DNA of 64,000 nt from Nitrospira sp. (GTDB lineage: Bacteria > Nitrospirota > Nitrospiria > Nitrospirales > Nitrospiraceae): contig CP126122.1 in the NCBI GenBank assembly GCA_030123565.1, forward strand, positions 682,001-746,000. Direction: 5' to 3'. Both the position numbers and the translations under genes were made by a program. Positions 1 through 8,741 of the stretch are shown here, in pieces; the first letter of the stretch is position 1; each line of letters opens with the position of its first letter. A model generated the notes under the pieces. That model did not search any database and was not told where the DNA came from. It was given only the letters and a program-made list of their open reading frames with translations.

Positions 1-1
1 A

Positions 2-277
2 TTATCGGTCGACGGCCTTCGGCGAGATGCGTTGCTCTTTGGGGAAAGCCAGTCACGAATCCTGCTCTCGGTGCGACCCGAAGAGGCTGAACGAGTGCTC
101 AACCTGGCCTGGGATGCCGCTGTGCATGCCGCACGGATCGGGACCGTCGGAGGTGATCGATTGGTGATGCAGGTGGAAGGTGATCAACGTACGGCAGGCT
201 GCACCGTCGATCTCGAATTGACGACATTGTATGATCGATGGGCGATGGCGATTCCCCGGGCGCTGGGTCAGGACTAG
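2..277 (+). CDS. purL: PurL C-terminus (phosphoribosylformylglycinamidine synthase II), 5' truncated
   Basis: The gene enters from the left edge in frame 2, so only about 91 C-terminal residues are present and no start is visible. The segment LFGESQSRILLSV matches the conserved block in the C-terminal ATP-binding half of FGAM synthase subunit II, where the family usually reads LFGE(A/S)QSR. The enzyme converts FGAR plus glutamine to FGAM in cytosolic purine synthesis. It ends with TAG 12 bases before purF, which is the next enzyme gene of the same pathway and is probably co-transcribed. The identification rests on the short motif and this neighbour. Confidence 0.85.
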   Translation, partial: LSVDGLRRDALLFGESQSRILLSVRPEEAERVLNLAWDAAVHAARIGTVGGDRLVMQVEGDQRTAGCTVDLELTTLYDRWAMAIPRALGQD

Positions 278-289
278 GACAGACACGTC

Positions 290-1720
290 ATGGCCAAAGA
301 ATTGCCGCTGATTTCTCCCGACAAATTTCACGACGAGTGTGCCGTCTTCGGTATCTATGGCCATAAGGAAGCGGCCAACCTCGCCTACCTGGGTCTCTAC
401 GCGCTCCAACATCGCGGACAGGAAGCCTCAGGAATCGTCTCGAACGACGGCGAACACTTTCACATCGAAAAAGGGCAAGGCCTCGTCGCCGACATTTTCT
501 CCCAACAGGCCTTGGCGCGGCTCCCTGGAACGATGGCGATCGGCCACAACCGCTACTCGACGGCGGGCGGCGCGGGGCTCAAGAATGTGCAACCCTTGAG
601 CGTCAACTTCGCCTTCGGCAACCTCGCCGTGGCGCACAACGGCAACCTCATCAATGCCACGATGCTCCGCAGCGAGCTGGAAGCCTACGGCGCCATTTTT
701 CAATCGACTTCCGATACGGAAGTCATCATCCATCTCATCGCCCATTCGCGGGCCGATACATTGCTCGACCGCGTGATCGATTCCCTGAGCCAGGTCCGCG
801 GCGCGTTTTCGGTGGTGCTGATGACCGATCAAGGCATTGTGGCGGCGCGCGACCCCCATGGATTCCGCCCGCTTTGTTTGGGACGTTTCCGTGATGCCTG
901 GATCGTGGCGTCCGAAAGTTGCGCGTTCGATTTGTTGGACGCCGAATACGTGCGGGAGATCGAACCCGGTGAGTTGGTCGTGCTGGATCACGAGGGCGTC
1001 AAGAGCTATAAGCCGTTCGTACCGACCAAACCTGCCATGTGTGTCTTCGAGTACGTCTATTTCGCCCGTCCGGACAGTCGCATTTTCGGAGGCAGCGCCG
1101 TGTATGCCATCCGGAAAGCGTTCGGACGTCAATTGGCCCAAGAATCCTGGGTACCGGCGGATATCGTCATCCCGGTGCCGGATTCCGGAGTGCCGGCGGC
1201 CTTGGGTTACGCAGAAGGATCAGGGGTTCCCTTCGAAACCGGACTCATTCGGAACCACTACGTCGGGCGTACGTTCATCGAACCGGAACAATCGATTCGC
1301 CATTTCGGTGTGAAGGTGAAGCTCAACGCCGTTCCCGAAGTCCTCAAGGGCAAACGCGTCGTCGTCGTGGACGATTCGCTGGTTCGCGGGACGACGAGTC
1401 GAAAGATCGTCAAGATGTTGCGCCATGCCGGAGCCAAGGAAGTGCACATGCGGATCAGTTCTCCGCCGATTCAGTCGCCTTGCTTTTACGGGATCGATAC
1501 GCCGACCAAGAAAGAGCTGATCGCCTCCAGCCATACCACGGAAGAAATCCGCAAATACATCACCGCCGACAGTCTGGCTTACTTGAGCCTGGAAGGGATG
1601 TTGAAAGCTTCTCCCGGCAGCCCGGGGCAGTATTGCAATGCCTGTTTCACCGAGCAGTACCCCATCTCCTTTACCCGCGCGGAAGAACTCCAATTGGGAC
1701 TTTTCGAATCCTCGCGCTGA
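290..1720 (+). CDS. purF: Amidophosphoribosyltransferase PurF
   Basis: This 476-residue protein catalyses the committed step of purine synthesis, PRPP plus glutamine to phosphoribosylamine. The N-terminal Ntn-hydrolase glutaminase begins at Cys17 in DECAVFG, so a 16-residue propeptide would be cleaved, as in the Bacillus-type enzymes. [12 protein letters not shown] and the GHNRYST block follow. The C-terminal phosphoribosyltransferase half carries the PRPP motif [14 protein letters not shown] around residues 357-370. The C-terminal region has Cys residues in [11 protein letters not shown] and YCNACF, which suggests a Bacillus-like Fe-S form. It lies directly behind purL. Length is normal for the family. 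Confidence 0.97.
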   Translation: MAKELPLISPDKFHDECAVFGIYGHKEAANLAYLGLYALQHRGQEASGIVSNDGEHFHIEKGQGLVADIFSQQALARLPGTMAIGHNRYSTAGGAGLKNVQPLSVNFAFGNLAVAHNGNLINATMLRSELEAYGAIFQSTSDTEVIIHLIAHSRADTLLDRVIDSLSQVRGAFSVVLMTDQGIVAARDPHGFRPLCLGRFRDAWIVASESCAFDLLDAEYVREIEPGELVVLDHEGVKSYKPFVPTKPAMCVFEYVYFARPDSRIFGGSAVYAIRKAFGRQLAQESWVPADIVIPVPDSGVPAALGYAEGSGVPFETGLIRNHYVGRTFIEPEQSIRHFGVKVKLNAVPEVLKGKRVVVVDDSLVRGTTSRKIVKMLRHAGAKEVHMRISSPPIQSPCFYGIDTPTKKELIASSHTTEEIRKYITADSLAYLSLEGMLKASPGSPGQYCNACFTEQYPISFTRAEELQLGLFESSR

Positions 1721-1963
1721 ATCTTCCCTGCCGGTTCTTTTGTCTGTAGGAAGGTCGGATCGTCAGGACTTCTCGATGCGCCTTGCTACACTGGCCGACG
1801 TGGCCCAGGTCGGGAAATATCGGTTGATCATCCGCACCAGAGGAGTAGTGCAGTCGATCCGTCTTGCGTTGCACCATGGTAAGCCTTCCTCGGTTGTTGA
1901 ACTGGTTGACCGGTAAACCGGTCGCGAGGAGCTTGGCTCAAGGGAAACTGTTTTTTGCGTGAC

Positions 1964-1993
1964 TTGACACTCTATCGGTTTGCCCGCTGATAT
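1964..1993 (+). promoter_or_regulatory. Sigma70-like promoter
   Basis: TTGACA at 1964-1969 is followed after 18 bases by TGATAT at 1988-1993. The -35 box is a perfect consensus and the -10 box keeps the T/A pattern. It would transcribe the small ORF at 2024 and possibly the genes from 2419 onward. Inferred from sequence only. Confidence 0.45.
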
Positions 1994-2023
1994 GGCCTCC
2001 CGGTACAATTCCGCTGCGGGGTG

Positions 2024-2185
2024 ATGAAGCTCAACCAGCAGCTTGAAGGCCATATCTGGTTGATGTTGGACGGGCAGGAGTTTCTGGAGCCCTCTCCATA
2101 CTGGCGATCCTTCGCCGTGACGGTCGCATTTCCCCATACTCCTTTGACTCATACCGCTCAGCCGTCCGGTTTCCCGGAAGTCTGA
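2024..2185 (+). CDS. Small ORF, possible remnant of a ModE/LysR-like N-terminus
   Basis: This ORF encodes 53 residues starting ATG AAG (a GTG lies one codon upstream), about 30 bases after a good promoter. The start MKLNQQLEGHIWLMLDGQEF loosely resembles the opening strand of ModE-type winged-helix regulators, which typically read G-x-I/L-W-L followed by G-x-x-F-L. The expected helix-turn-helix does not follow. It may be a decayed fragment, a real small protein or a chance ORF. No Shine-Dalgarno is convincing apart from the GGGG just before it. Confidence 0.2.
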   Translation: MKLNQQLEGHIWLMLDGQEFLEPSPYWRSFAVTVAFPHTPLTHTAQPSGFPEV

Positions 2186-2418
2186 TTCCTCGCGCTCCCG
2201 TTCGTTTCCCGTCACATTCTCTGCTCGCCGTCGTTTTCGTTCGTGTGCAAGCCAGGCAGAAGTCAGGGCTCCCCCAAAGGGAGGTGTCGTCCAACCTCAC
2301 TGGGAATAGAGAAAAGGGCCGCCACGACGATACCTTCGCCGCTGCATGGCGACGATCAAGGGCATCGATCTTCCGGCGATCGAAGCTAATTAGAGAACAT
2401 CTGAATCGGGAGGTTCCC

Positions 2419-2499
2419 ATGGCTGTCACAACTCACCTGCGGAGTGTGCGCACTGGCTCCTTGTCCTCCCGCGTGGTCTGGAGTTGCAGTGGTTGGTAA
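2419..2499 (+). CDS. 26-residue peptide ORF with a good ribosome-binding site
   Basis: ATG at 2419 is preceded by GGGAGG at 2408-2413, a strong Shine-Dalgarno at correct spacing. The peptide has a basic, Ser/Thr-rich first half and ends in SLSSRVVWSCSGW. It sits 42 bases upstream of the NTP_transf_5-like gene on the same strand, so translation could be coupled. I recognise no family. A leader peptide, a ribosomally made natural-product precursor or a chance ORF are all possible. Confidence 0.25.
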   Translation: MAVTTHLRSVRTGSLSSRVVWSCSGW

Positions 2500-2541
2500 C
2501 GCCGCTCATGGAGAGTCGGCAAGCGAAGGCGGAGAACTGAC

Positions 2542-3837
2542 ATGGGACAGCAATTGAAGTCGATGGCCACGGGCTGGAAGCTCTCTCATCTCTTGCGCCT
2601 GTCGCCTAAGGGAACGGGACCATCATTCGGTCTGTCCCAGATGCACCGTGAGGGACGCCTGCTCGTGCTCTGTGCTCGAACGACGATGAACGAATTTATT
2701 CGGGTGGAAGTGGCGGACCTGGCCGGTGAGATTGCCGATTGGGAATTGGTCTGGCGACTATCGAAGGATCACGGAGTGGCGCCGCTGGTATACCGCAATC
2801 TGGTTGCGATTTGTCCGGCAGAGGTGCCTTCCACCGTTCACGAGGCCTTTCGCAGGCACATTCAGGCGAACGCACTGCTGAACACATTGCAGGCTAAAGA
2901 ACTCGTGGCGGTGCTCGATGCGTTGGCGGCGAAGGGAGTCCATGCCATTCCCTTCAAAGGCGTGACGCTTGCCCAGACCGCCTACGGCGATCTCGGTTTG
3001 CGTGAATGTGCCGACTTGGATTTGATCGTCGATCGAGGGTCGATTCCTCAGGCCAGGCAGGTGCTGTGGTCGCAGGGGTACCAACTTACCAGCCAGGATA
3101 TGGGGGAGGGCCAGGAGTCCGATGAGCCCTGTCATTTTTTTCAAAAAAAGAACGGCATTGTCGCCGTGGATCTCCAGTGGATCATGGCCCGCCGCCATTT
3201 CGGGTTCCGTCTCGATCGAAGCGTGTTTTGGAGTCGATTGAAGCCGGTTCACCTACCCGCCAAAACGGTGATGGGACTCTGTCCGGAAGATCTGTTGATT
3301 CTTCTCTGTGTGCATGGATCGAAACAGGCATGGGGACAGTTGAAGTGGATCTGCGATGTGGCCGAATTGGTGCGTCGACGTCAGGCATTGGATTGGAGCC
3401 GTGTGTTGTTCCAGGCCGATGAATGGGGTTGTCGTCGGCTTGTGTTGTTGGGCCTGGCGATGGCCAAAAGTTTGTTCGACATCGTGCTGTCTCGTGCCGT
3501 ACTTCGAGAGATTGACGAGGATCCGGATATTCCTGTGCTCGTGCAGTACATGCCGAAACAGCTGTTGAAGAATCCCTGGCAGGGCATCGATGAAGACTGT
3601 GTGGAAGCCCTGTACTTTACGCTCAAAGATTCTCGTCGGGAACGGTGGAAGTTTGGTCTGGCCCTGTGCCGGACCGAGGCGAGGGTGATCGCCAGGCCGT
3701 TGCCCTGGTTCCGGTTCCAGCGGAGGCTTCGCATGCTGGTTGCTTGCCTCAAGCCGTTCCATAGGATTGCGGTGAAGTATGTTCCGTCCGTTCGTATACG
3801 TCGGGCCGTCGTGCGTTGGTTGCAGAGTCCCGGTTGA
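2542..3837 (+). CDS. Nucleotidyltransferase-fold protein (NTP_transf_5-like)
   Basis: This 431-residue protein resembles the uncharacterised nucleotidyltransferase family PF14907. The signature is visible: AIPFKGVTLA with F138-K139-G140, then AYGDLGLRECADLDLIVDR with Asp158 and Asp160 as the candidate metal-binding acidic pair. The C-terminal half is helical with Arg/Trp-rich stretches. The family-like sequence begins only at LLVLCARTTM (about residue 39), so the ATG at 2641 is an alternative start; 2542 has a GGAGAA ribosome-binding site. Family members occur beside exopolysaccharide and RiPP loci, but the substrate is unknown and no such partner lies immediately beside it except a 26-residue peptide ORF upstream. 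Confidence 0.75.
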   Translation: MGQQLKSMATGWKLSHLLRLSPKGTGPSFGLSQMHREGRLLVLCARTTMNEFIRVEVADLAGEIADWELVWRLSKDHGVAPLVYRNLVAICPAEVPSTVHEAFRRHIQANALLNTLQAKELVAVLDALAAKGVHAIPFKGVTLAQTAYGDLGLRECADLDLIVDRGSIPQARQVLWSQGYQLTSQDMGEGQESDEPCHFFQKKNGIVAVDLQWIMARRHFGFRLDRSVFWSRLKPVHLPAKTVMGLCPEDLLILLCVHGSKQAWGQLKWICDVAELVRRRQALDWSRVLFQADEWGCRRLVLLGLAMAKSLFDIVLSRAVLREIDEDPDIPVLVQYMPKQLLKNPWQGIDEDCVEALYFTLKDSRRERWKFGLALCRTEARVIARPLPWFRFQRRLRMLVACLKPFHRIAVKYVPSVRIRRAVVRWLQSPG

Positions 3838-4024
3838 CGGCTGGTTCCCACCACGAAGGGCAGGTCTTCGTCAATGTCTAATTTTTACCCAGCCTGAGTG
3901 GTTGCTCCCGAAAAAATTCGCGTGCTAGGATGGCTCCAATAATAAGGCTGTCGACGGATGACGACCGGCCTTGGATCGGCGCAGTTTCCTCATGCGATTG
4001 TTCGTCTTCAGGAAGGAGGCTCCG

Positions 4025-4570
4025 ATGAAACGAGTTCTGCTGGCTGGTGCCATTCTCCTGGCACCCTTGTGGGCGACCCAACTTCTCTTGGCCGCAGGAT
4101 TTTTCAAGGTGGGTGAAAGGGCCCCGACCTTTGCCCTGACGTCGGTCACGGGTGATGCCGTTTCGCTTGATCACTTGAAAGGGAAGGTGGTCGTACTGGG
4201 ACTCTTCCATATCTGTGATCCCTGCATGGTGCAAGGGACCAATTTGCAAAAGGTTCATGAAGCCATGGTCGGTAAAAACGTCGCGGTTGTCGGCATCAAT
4301 TCATCGGGGAATTCCAAACGGGACGTCGGTGAGTTTTTGAGCGCATTTCCGGTTAAAGTGACCTATCCCTACCTGCTCGACCCGAACAAGACCACCGATA
4401 AGCTGTACGGCGGCGGGAAGTTCATTCCCAACGTCTATGTGATCGACCAGCAGGGTGTGATCAAGTGGCAACGGGTGGGCAATATGGAACTGGCCGGCGC
4501 CGAGGTGATCATCCAAGAAGTGGAAAAATTGTTGGCCTCTGCGCCTGCCGCGGGCGCCGGATCTATGTAA
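4025..4570 (+). CDS. Exported thioredoxin-like (redoxin/TlpA-type) protein
   Basis: This 181-residue redoxin-fold protein has an N-terminal hydrophobic segment (residues 2-21, likely signal peptide or anchor). VGERAPTFAL is the classical AhpC/TSA-redoxin opening, and the active site is Cys64-x-x-Cys67 (CDPC). PNVYVIDQQG contains the cis-Pro loop. The start is chosen at ATG 4025 because GGAAGGAGG stands 6-14 bases before it; an upstream in-frame ATG at 3971 lacks a ribosome-binding site. It probably acts as a periplasmic thiol-disulfide reductant. CDPC is uncommon compared with the usual CxPC boxes, so the redox potential cannot be guessed. A 79-residue hypothetical gene follows 17 bases later. 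Confidence 0.85.
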   Translation: MKRVLLAGAILLAPLWATQLLLAAGFFKVGERAPTFALTSVTGDAVSLDHLKGKVVVLGLFHICDPCMVQGTNLQKVHEAMVGKNVAVVGINSSGNSKRDVGEFLSAFPVKVTYPYLLDPNKTTDKLYGGGKFIPNVYVIDQQGVIKWQRVGNMELAGAEVIIQEVEKLLASAPAAGAGSM

Positions 4571-4587
4571 TCGGGAGAAGAGGTTCT

Positions 4588-4827
4588 ATGGACGAGTGGG
4601 ACGAGGGCAAGCAGAAGTTTCTTGAAGTGGTTCGGGGCATTGACGGGGCCGTTGAGGTGGTGATTCCGACGAAGCCGACGAACAGCATGTTTCTCATTTC
4701 CCTGACGAAGGGCCCGAATCGGAAATTCATCACCGTGCCGGAAGACGACATTATCGATTTGCCCACGGAGACCGGAATACGCAGCAGGGTCACAAAGACC
4801 GTCCAGGATGCGGTGGCAGGTCTCTAA
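4588..4827 (+). CDS. Small hypothetical protein
   Basis: This encodes 79 residues from ATG 4588 with GGGAGAAGAGG just upstream. The sequence is soluble, with no signal peptide or cysteines; the middle TKGPNRKFITVPEDDI is predicted beta-strand and the end is helical. I do not recognise the family. It is wedged between the redoxin (17 bases upstream) and a metallo-beta-lactamase-fold gene (24 bases downstream) on the same strand, so it is probably part of one transcription unit running from 4025 to 7760. Confidence 0.6.
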   Translation: MDEWDEGKQKFLEVVRGIDGAVEVVIPTKPTNSMFLISLTKGPNRKFITVPEDDIIDLPTETGIRSRVTKTVQDAVAGL

Positions 4828-4851
4828 TTCCGAAAGGCTGAGGTACAGGAC

Positions 4852-5448
4852 GTGAAAGCGCTTCTCCCCGGGATCTGGCAATGGTCCTGGTACTCCGAAG
4901 AGAAACAGCTCGACTTTAACGGATTGTTTCTTCACGTCGGCGAGCACAAGATCGTCATAGATCCTCCGCCGATGACGGCCGAAGCCGGCACGTTCATTCG
5001 CCGCCAGGGTGCCCCGGATTACATCATCGTCACTAATCGCGACCATGTCCGCGAGGCGGCGACCTATCAGACTGAATTCCGTTGCCAGTTGCAGGTGCCG
5101 GACAACGATGCCCCACAAATGGATCTGAAGCCGACCAAGACCTTCAAGGACGGCGAGCTTTTACCCGGCGGCATTTGGGTGATTCAGCTCACGGATCAGA
5201 AATCTCCCGGTGAATCGGCCTTGTTCATTCAACAGGGGAACGGAGTGCTGATCGTCGGTGATGCGCTCATCGGCAAGCCGGCTGGTGCGTTGAGTCTCCT
5301 GGCACCGGAAAAATACAGTGATGCGGCAAAGGCGAAGGAGGGGCTCAGGCGTTTGTTGAAATATAACTTCGACTCGATTCTTGTCGGCGACGGCGCGAGC
5401 ATTCTCACCGGAGCGAAACAAGCGGTGGAGCGCGCGCTGCAGGCGTAG
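4852..5448 (+). CDS. Metallo-beta-lactamase-fold protein with a degenerate metal site
   Basis: This 198-residue protein starts with GTG at 4852. LFLHVGEHKIVIDPPPMT corresponds to the first MBL-fold strands and the usual ILIDPG turn, and GVLIVGDALIG to the conserved GDxxxG strand. Where the family has the HxHxDH zinc signature, this protein reads VTNRDHVREA, so most zinc-binding histidines are missing. It is therefore likely a non-catalytic or differently reacting member; related sequences with T-N-R-x-H are known among bacterial MBL-like proteins. It is followed 6 bases later by a TPR gene. No signal peptide, so cytosolic. Confidence 0.65.
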   Translation: MKALLPGIWQWSWYSEEKQLDFNGLFLHVGEHKIVIDPPPMTAEAGTFIRRQGAPDYIIVTNRDHVREAATYQTEFRCQLQVPDNDAPQMDLKPTKTFKDGELLPGGIWVIQLTDQKSPGESALFIQQGNGVLIVGDALIGKPAGALSLLAPEKYSDAAKAKEGLRRLLKYNFDSILVGDGASILTGAKQAVERALQA

Positions 5449-5454
5449 GACACG

Positions 5455-6279
5455 ATGCCTCTTCGAAACGGACTCTCAGAAGAACTCAACCGCCAGGGCA
5501 ACGAACATTTTGCGCGCGGGCATTACACGGATGCCTATGCCTGTTACGCCAAAGCCTTGGAGTGTGACCGTTTGACGGGCGATCAGCGGGCGTTGAGCGC
5601 CACTCTGGGTAACCTCGGCAACATTTGTGCGGTGAGCGGTCGTCGCGAGGCGGCGCAGAATTATTATCAAGAGGTGTTGGAGTTGCAGAAAGTGCTGGGC
5701 GACGAAAAGGGCATCGGCACGACCTTGGCCAATCTGGGGAATCTCCGCGCCGACGCCGGTGAATGGGATCGCGCCAGGGCCTATTACCTCGAGGCGCTCG
5801 ACATCATGAGCCGCGTGCATGACGAAATGGGGAAGGCGGTATTGTTCTCGGATTTGGGGTTGGTGGCGCGTGAGACCGGGCAATTCGACGAAGCCATCCG
5901 TCACTACGAACAGTCCTTGGTGCTGATGCGCCGCCTCAACAATCAGGGCGGCGTGGCCGATGCGTGGCGGATGATGGGGCGAACCTTCGCCATCCAAAAA
6001 CGCTATGATGATGCCATCGCCTGCTGCCATACCAGCCAGTCGATCGCCGAGCGGAACCGTGATGAATTGCGTACCGGGGGAGCCCGGTATGTGTTGGCGC
6101 AATGTTATGAAGACCTGGGTCAATTGAAGATGGCGCTTGATTTGTTGGAGCAGGTCGTGCGTATGGACCGTAAGTATGATCTTCCAAAGCTGGCCGAAAA
6201 TACCGCGCGGCTTGAACTGCTTCGCGCCCGGCTGGCGGCAGAGGAGCCGGCTCCCCAACCCCGGCAGTCTCACGCATGA
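5455..6279 (+). CDS. TPR-repeat protein
   Basis: This 274-residue protein is built of about six tetratricopeptide repeats, recognisable from recurring G-N-L-G/A and Y-x-x-A-L blocks such as LGNLGNICAVSGRREAA, LANLGNLRADAGEWDRA and FSDLGLVARETGQFDEA. These helical repeats make protein-protein scaffolds. No signal peptide or enzyme domain is present. Its stop overlaps the start of the next gene (ATGA at 6276), so the two are translationally coupled. The partner protein cannot be told from sequence; the adjacent 145-residue protein is a natural candidate. Confidence 0.8.
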   Translation: MPLRNGLSEELNRQGNEHFARGHYTDAYACYAKALECDRLTGDQRALSATLGNLGNICAVSGRREAAQNYYQEVLELQKVLGDEKGIGTTLANLGNLRADAGEWDRARAYYLEALDIMSRVHDEMGKAVLFSDLGLVARETGQFDEAIRHYEQSLVLMRRLNNQGGVADAWRMMGRTFAIQKRYDDAIACCHTSQSIAERNRDELRTGGARYVLAQCYEDLGQLKMALDLLEQVVRMDRKYDLPKLAENTARLELLRARLAAEEPAPQPRQSHA

Positions 6280-6713
6280 ATACCGCCGCCCTTCCGTCAT
6301 GGGACCAGACGAGGTCCCGTCTGCTTGCGACCGTCCCGCAATTTTATGAACTGGAACCGGGTGGAGCCCTCGCTCTCGATCTCGGGGACGACGGGTGGTT
6401 GCTGGAGGTCCGGCCGGACGGGCAACTCCTCTGTCAGCACGGAATCGCCATGGATGATGTGAAGAGCCTGATGTGCGACGGGACGACGGAGGATCTTGGA
6501 ACCGACGAAGTGGCGAAGCAGGCGAAGTATTTTCTTGGTCCGGCAGTGTCCAAAATGCGACCGGCCCTCCTCAAGGCCGGTTTCGCGGAACAGACGGATA
6601 TGAATGACGACTATGTCGCCATTACCTTCCTCAAGGGGCTGGACTTTCAGCGGCCTGACGAGGTCATGGCCTCCGTGCGTTGGTGTCAGAACCTCTTCAG
6701 CAACCGGGCCTAG
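6276..6713 (+). CDS. Hypothetical protein coupled to the TPR gene
   Basis: This 145-residue soluble protein overlaps the preceding TPR gene by four bases (ATGA). The sequence begins with a helical segment, then beta-rich GGALALDLGDDGWLLEV, and ends with a helical VMASVRWCQNLF. It is acidic and has no membrane segment. I do not recognise the family. Translational coupling to the TPR protein suggests a shared complex or dosage link. Confidence 0.6.
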   Translation: MNTAALPSWDQTRSRLLATVPQFYELEPGGALALDLGDDGWLLEVRPDGQLLCQHGIAMDDVKSLMCDGTTEDLGTDEVAKQAKYFLGPAVSKMRPALLKAGFAEQTDMNDDYVAITFLKGLDFQRPDEVMASVRWCQNLFSNRA

Positions 6714-6719
6714 CACGAA

Positions 6720-7760
6720 GTGGATGGCACCGGCCTGTTCGTGACAGCCTCTCCCATCACCAACATCGAATCCTTCCGCGATGTGTTGGTGGCCTATCGG
6801 TTGCCCCGGGTCATTCTGACCGCGCTTGAATTGGATCTCTTCACCACGCTGGCCGGTCGAACCAGGACGGTTGCACAGTTGGCCCGGATCCTCGACGTGA
6901 GCGAACGCGGGCTGGACATCCTCTGCCGGAATCTTGCGACCTGTGGACTGTTGAAGAAACGTGGAGGAGCCTATTGCAACAGTCCCTTCGCTGCGATGGG
7001 GTTGAATGCGAAGCATCCCAAGTATCGGGGCGCCTATGTAGACTTGCTGAAGAATCAGTGGGCGGATTGGTCGAAACTGACTGAGACCGTGCGAAGCGGG
7101 CGGCCCGTCGATCATGATGAACCGGAAGCACAAGGGTATCGACGGCAGTTTACCTGGGCCATGCACCATCGCTCCATCGATGTGGCAGCCAGAATCGCAG
7201 GACAGATGGATTTGAGCCGGGCGAGAGCTTTGTTGGATCTCGGCGGGGGACCTGGGACCTATGCGATGGCGTTTCTAGCGCGTCATCCAAAACTGAAGGC
7301 CACCGTATGTGATCGTGCGGAAGCGTTGGAAGTGGCCAAGGAGATTGCCGCCAAACATAAGGCACGGAAGAGACTGTCCTACCTGCCGTTGAACTTCATG
7401 GACGAGCCGCTTTCCGGCCAGTACGATGCGGTATGGTATTCCAATGTGCTCCATATCTATTCGCCGGAGGAAAATCAGGCGTTGTTTCGCCGAATTCTTC
7501 CGGCACTGACTCCCGGTGGGCGATTGATCATCCAAGATGCGTTTCTTCATGGTCGAGAGGGATTGTATCCACAAGAAGCGAGCCTCTTTGCCGTGAGTAT
7601 GTTGCTGTTCACGGAACGGGGCAACACCTATTCATTGCGCGAGACAGCCCGGTGGCTGCATGAGGCGGGATACGTCAAGATCAGACCGATCAAGATGAAG
7701 AAGGGAACCGAGGATTGGGATGGGGGCCTCTTGGAGGCCGTTCGTCCGGCGGAGCGGTAA
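6720..7760 (+). CDS. SAM-dependent methyltransferase with winged-helix dimerisation domain
   Basis: This 346-residue protein belongs to the plant-type O-methyltransferase superfamily. The first 90 residues form the winged-helix dimerisation domain (TALELDLFTTLAGRTRTVAQLA). The Rossmann SAM site is LLDLGGGPGTYA at about residues 178-189, and YSNVLHIYSPEEN carries the His often found in the catalytic region. Such enzymes act on phenolics, hydroxyneurosporene or C1-tetrapyrrole-like substrates, and the actual substrate is unknown. The GTG start at 6720 follows the previous stop by four bases; a second in-frame GTG lies at 6741. The 3' end overlaps the convergent membrane-protein gene by 71 bases. 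Confidence 0.8.
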   Translation: MDGTGLFVTASPITNIESFRDVLVAYRLPRVILTALELDLFTTLAGRTRTVAQLARILDVSERGLDILCRNLATCGLLKKRGGAYCNSPFAAMGLNAKHPKYRGAYVDLLKNQWADWSKLTETVRSGRPVDHDEPEAQGYRRQFTWAMHHRSIDVAARIAGQMDLSRARALLDLGGGPGTYAMAFLARHPKLKATVCDRAEALEVAKEIAAKHKARKRLSYLPLNFMDEPLSGQYDAVWYSNVLHIYSPEENQALFRRILPALTPGGRLIIQDAFLHGREGLYPQEASLFAVSMLLFTERGNTYSLRETARWLHEAGYVKIRPIKMKKGTEDWDGGLLEAVRPAER

Positions 7761-8106
7761 GGACGCAACGACCGCCGAGGATCATGATCAAGAAGTTCAG
7801 CAGGCTGCTCACCACAGTGAATGCCAGAATCGCAGGTCCGGGGGAAGGCCGGCTGGCTTCTTGGACGATCGTGGCGAGGTCGAGCGCCAGGGCAATCGTG
7901 CCGTACATCACCGCTGCCATCATGATCCATTGCTGACGGATTAGGGCAAGTCCTCCCGCCAACAGCGCCGGCAGTCCGAAAAGAAATCCCAGCAGCAGGC
8001 CGTGTTGGATGGGTGAAAGCGGCGAGGCCGACCCGACCATGAGCAGGATGGCTTCCACCGCGATCAGTGCGACGAGTAGGGCGATGACTGGACGCGACGC
8101 ACCCAT
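7690..8106 (-). CDS. Small four-helix membrane protein
   Basis: The minus-strand ORF extends further upstream, but the plausible start is the ATG at 8106 (MGASRPVIALLVALIAVEA), which puts a transmembrane helix at the N-terminus and gives 138 residues. Four hydrophobic segments are visible, around residues 5-24, 32-52, 56-78 and 88-112, followed by a Pro/Arg-rich tail. I do not recognise the family and no function can be assigned. It is convergent with and overlaps the end of the methyltransferase gene, and it is divergent from the DCC-family gene at 8197. Confidence 0.65.
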   Translation of the reverse strand: MGASRPVIALLVALIAVEAILLMVGSASPLSPIQHGLLLGFLFGLPALLAGGLALIRQQWIMMAAVMYGTIALALDLATIVQEASRPSPGPAILAFTVVSSLLNFLIMILGGRCVLTAPPDERPPRGPHPNPRFPSSS

Positions 8107-8196
8107 GGCGGCACTATAACTGCCGCTCCGGTTCCCCGCAAGTTGCCTTGTTCCCACAGGGTTCGTGATGATAGGCTGAGTTCCATCGGTGTCGTC

Positions 8197-8598
8197 ATGG
8201 TGGACCATCCTACGCCCACTCAACATTCCTGCACGGTCATTTACGACGGAGCCTGCCGATTCTGCGTCAAGAGCAAGGAAGGGATCGAACGGTTGTCGCG
8301 GTCCGACCAACCCGCTTCCGTCAGATTCGTTCCCTATCAAAGCCTGGAGGCACAACAGGCCCTTGGCTCTGAGTACCGGCCTGGTCGTCCCGACGCGGCC
8401 TATCTGGTCGGCGCAGACGGCCGGATACGCAAAGGGTTGGACGCTTTTATCCCCTTACTCCCGGGGCTTCCCGGCGGCCGGCTGTTGGTAACCCTTCTTA
8501 CCAGACCTGCTTTCAAGCCGATAGCCGACCGGCTCTACGAATTCGTTGCGCACAATCGTTACCGCTGGTTCGGTGCCGTGCCTCTGAAACCGCTCTAG
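8197..8598 (+). CDS. DCC-family thiol-disulfide oxidoreductase-like protein (DUF393)
   Basis: This 133-residue protein has the diagnostic IYDGACRFC motif, with Cys20-x-x-Cys23 near the N-terminus. FVPYQS and the helical C-terminus are also typical of PF04134. The family is thioredoxin-like, but its physiological partner is mostly unknown. The ATG at 8197 is preferred over the upstream in-frame ATG at 8143, because the extra residues are not family-like and would overlap the promoter region of the divergent gene. Cytosolic. Confidence 0.85.
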   Translation: MVDHPTPTQHSCTVIYDGACRFCVKSKEGIERLSRSDQPASVRFVPYQSLEAQQALGSEYRPGRPDAAYLVGADGRIRKGLDAFIPLLPGLPGGRLLVTLLTRPAFKPIADRLYEFVAHNRYRWFGAVPLKPL

Positions 8599-8741
8599 GC
8601 ACCAGACCTTCCCGCCTGCGTTCCGAGACCAAGTCGATATTCCACTATGGCCACACTTTTGAGGGGAGGGCCTGGGCCGCTGAGTCATTTACTGCGCGGT
8701 GGGGAGAGGGGGAGAATCCGCCTCACAACAGGGAGGCACAA

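Larger units (their letters stand above)
1721..2541. other. Long intergenic stretch with a possible promoter and two tiny ORFs
   Basis: These 821 bases separate purF from the next sizeable gene. No long ORF here looks like a protein. They hold a sigma70-like promoter (1964-1993) and two small ORFs with plausible starts (2024-2185 and 2419-2499), which are listed separately. I see no tRNA or clear riboswitch fold. Confidence 0.5.

Noticed and set aside
1763..2215. 150-residue minus-strand ORF in the gap after purF
   Set aside because: It has no start signal, domain or neighbour support, and a good promoter on the plus strand crosses it.
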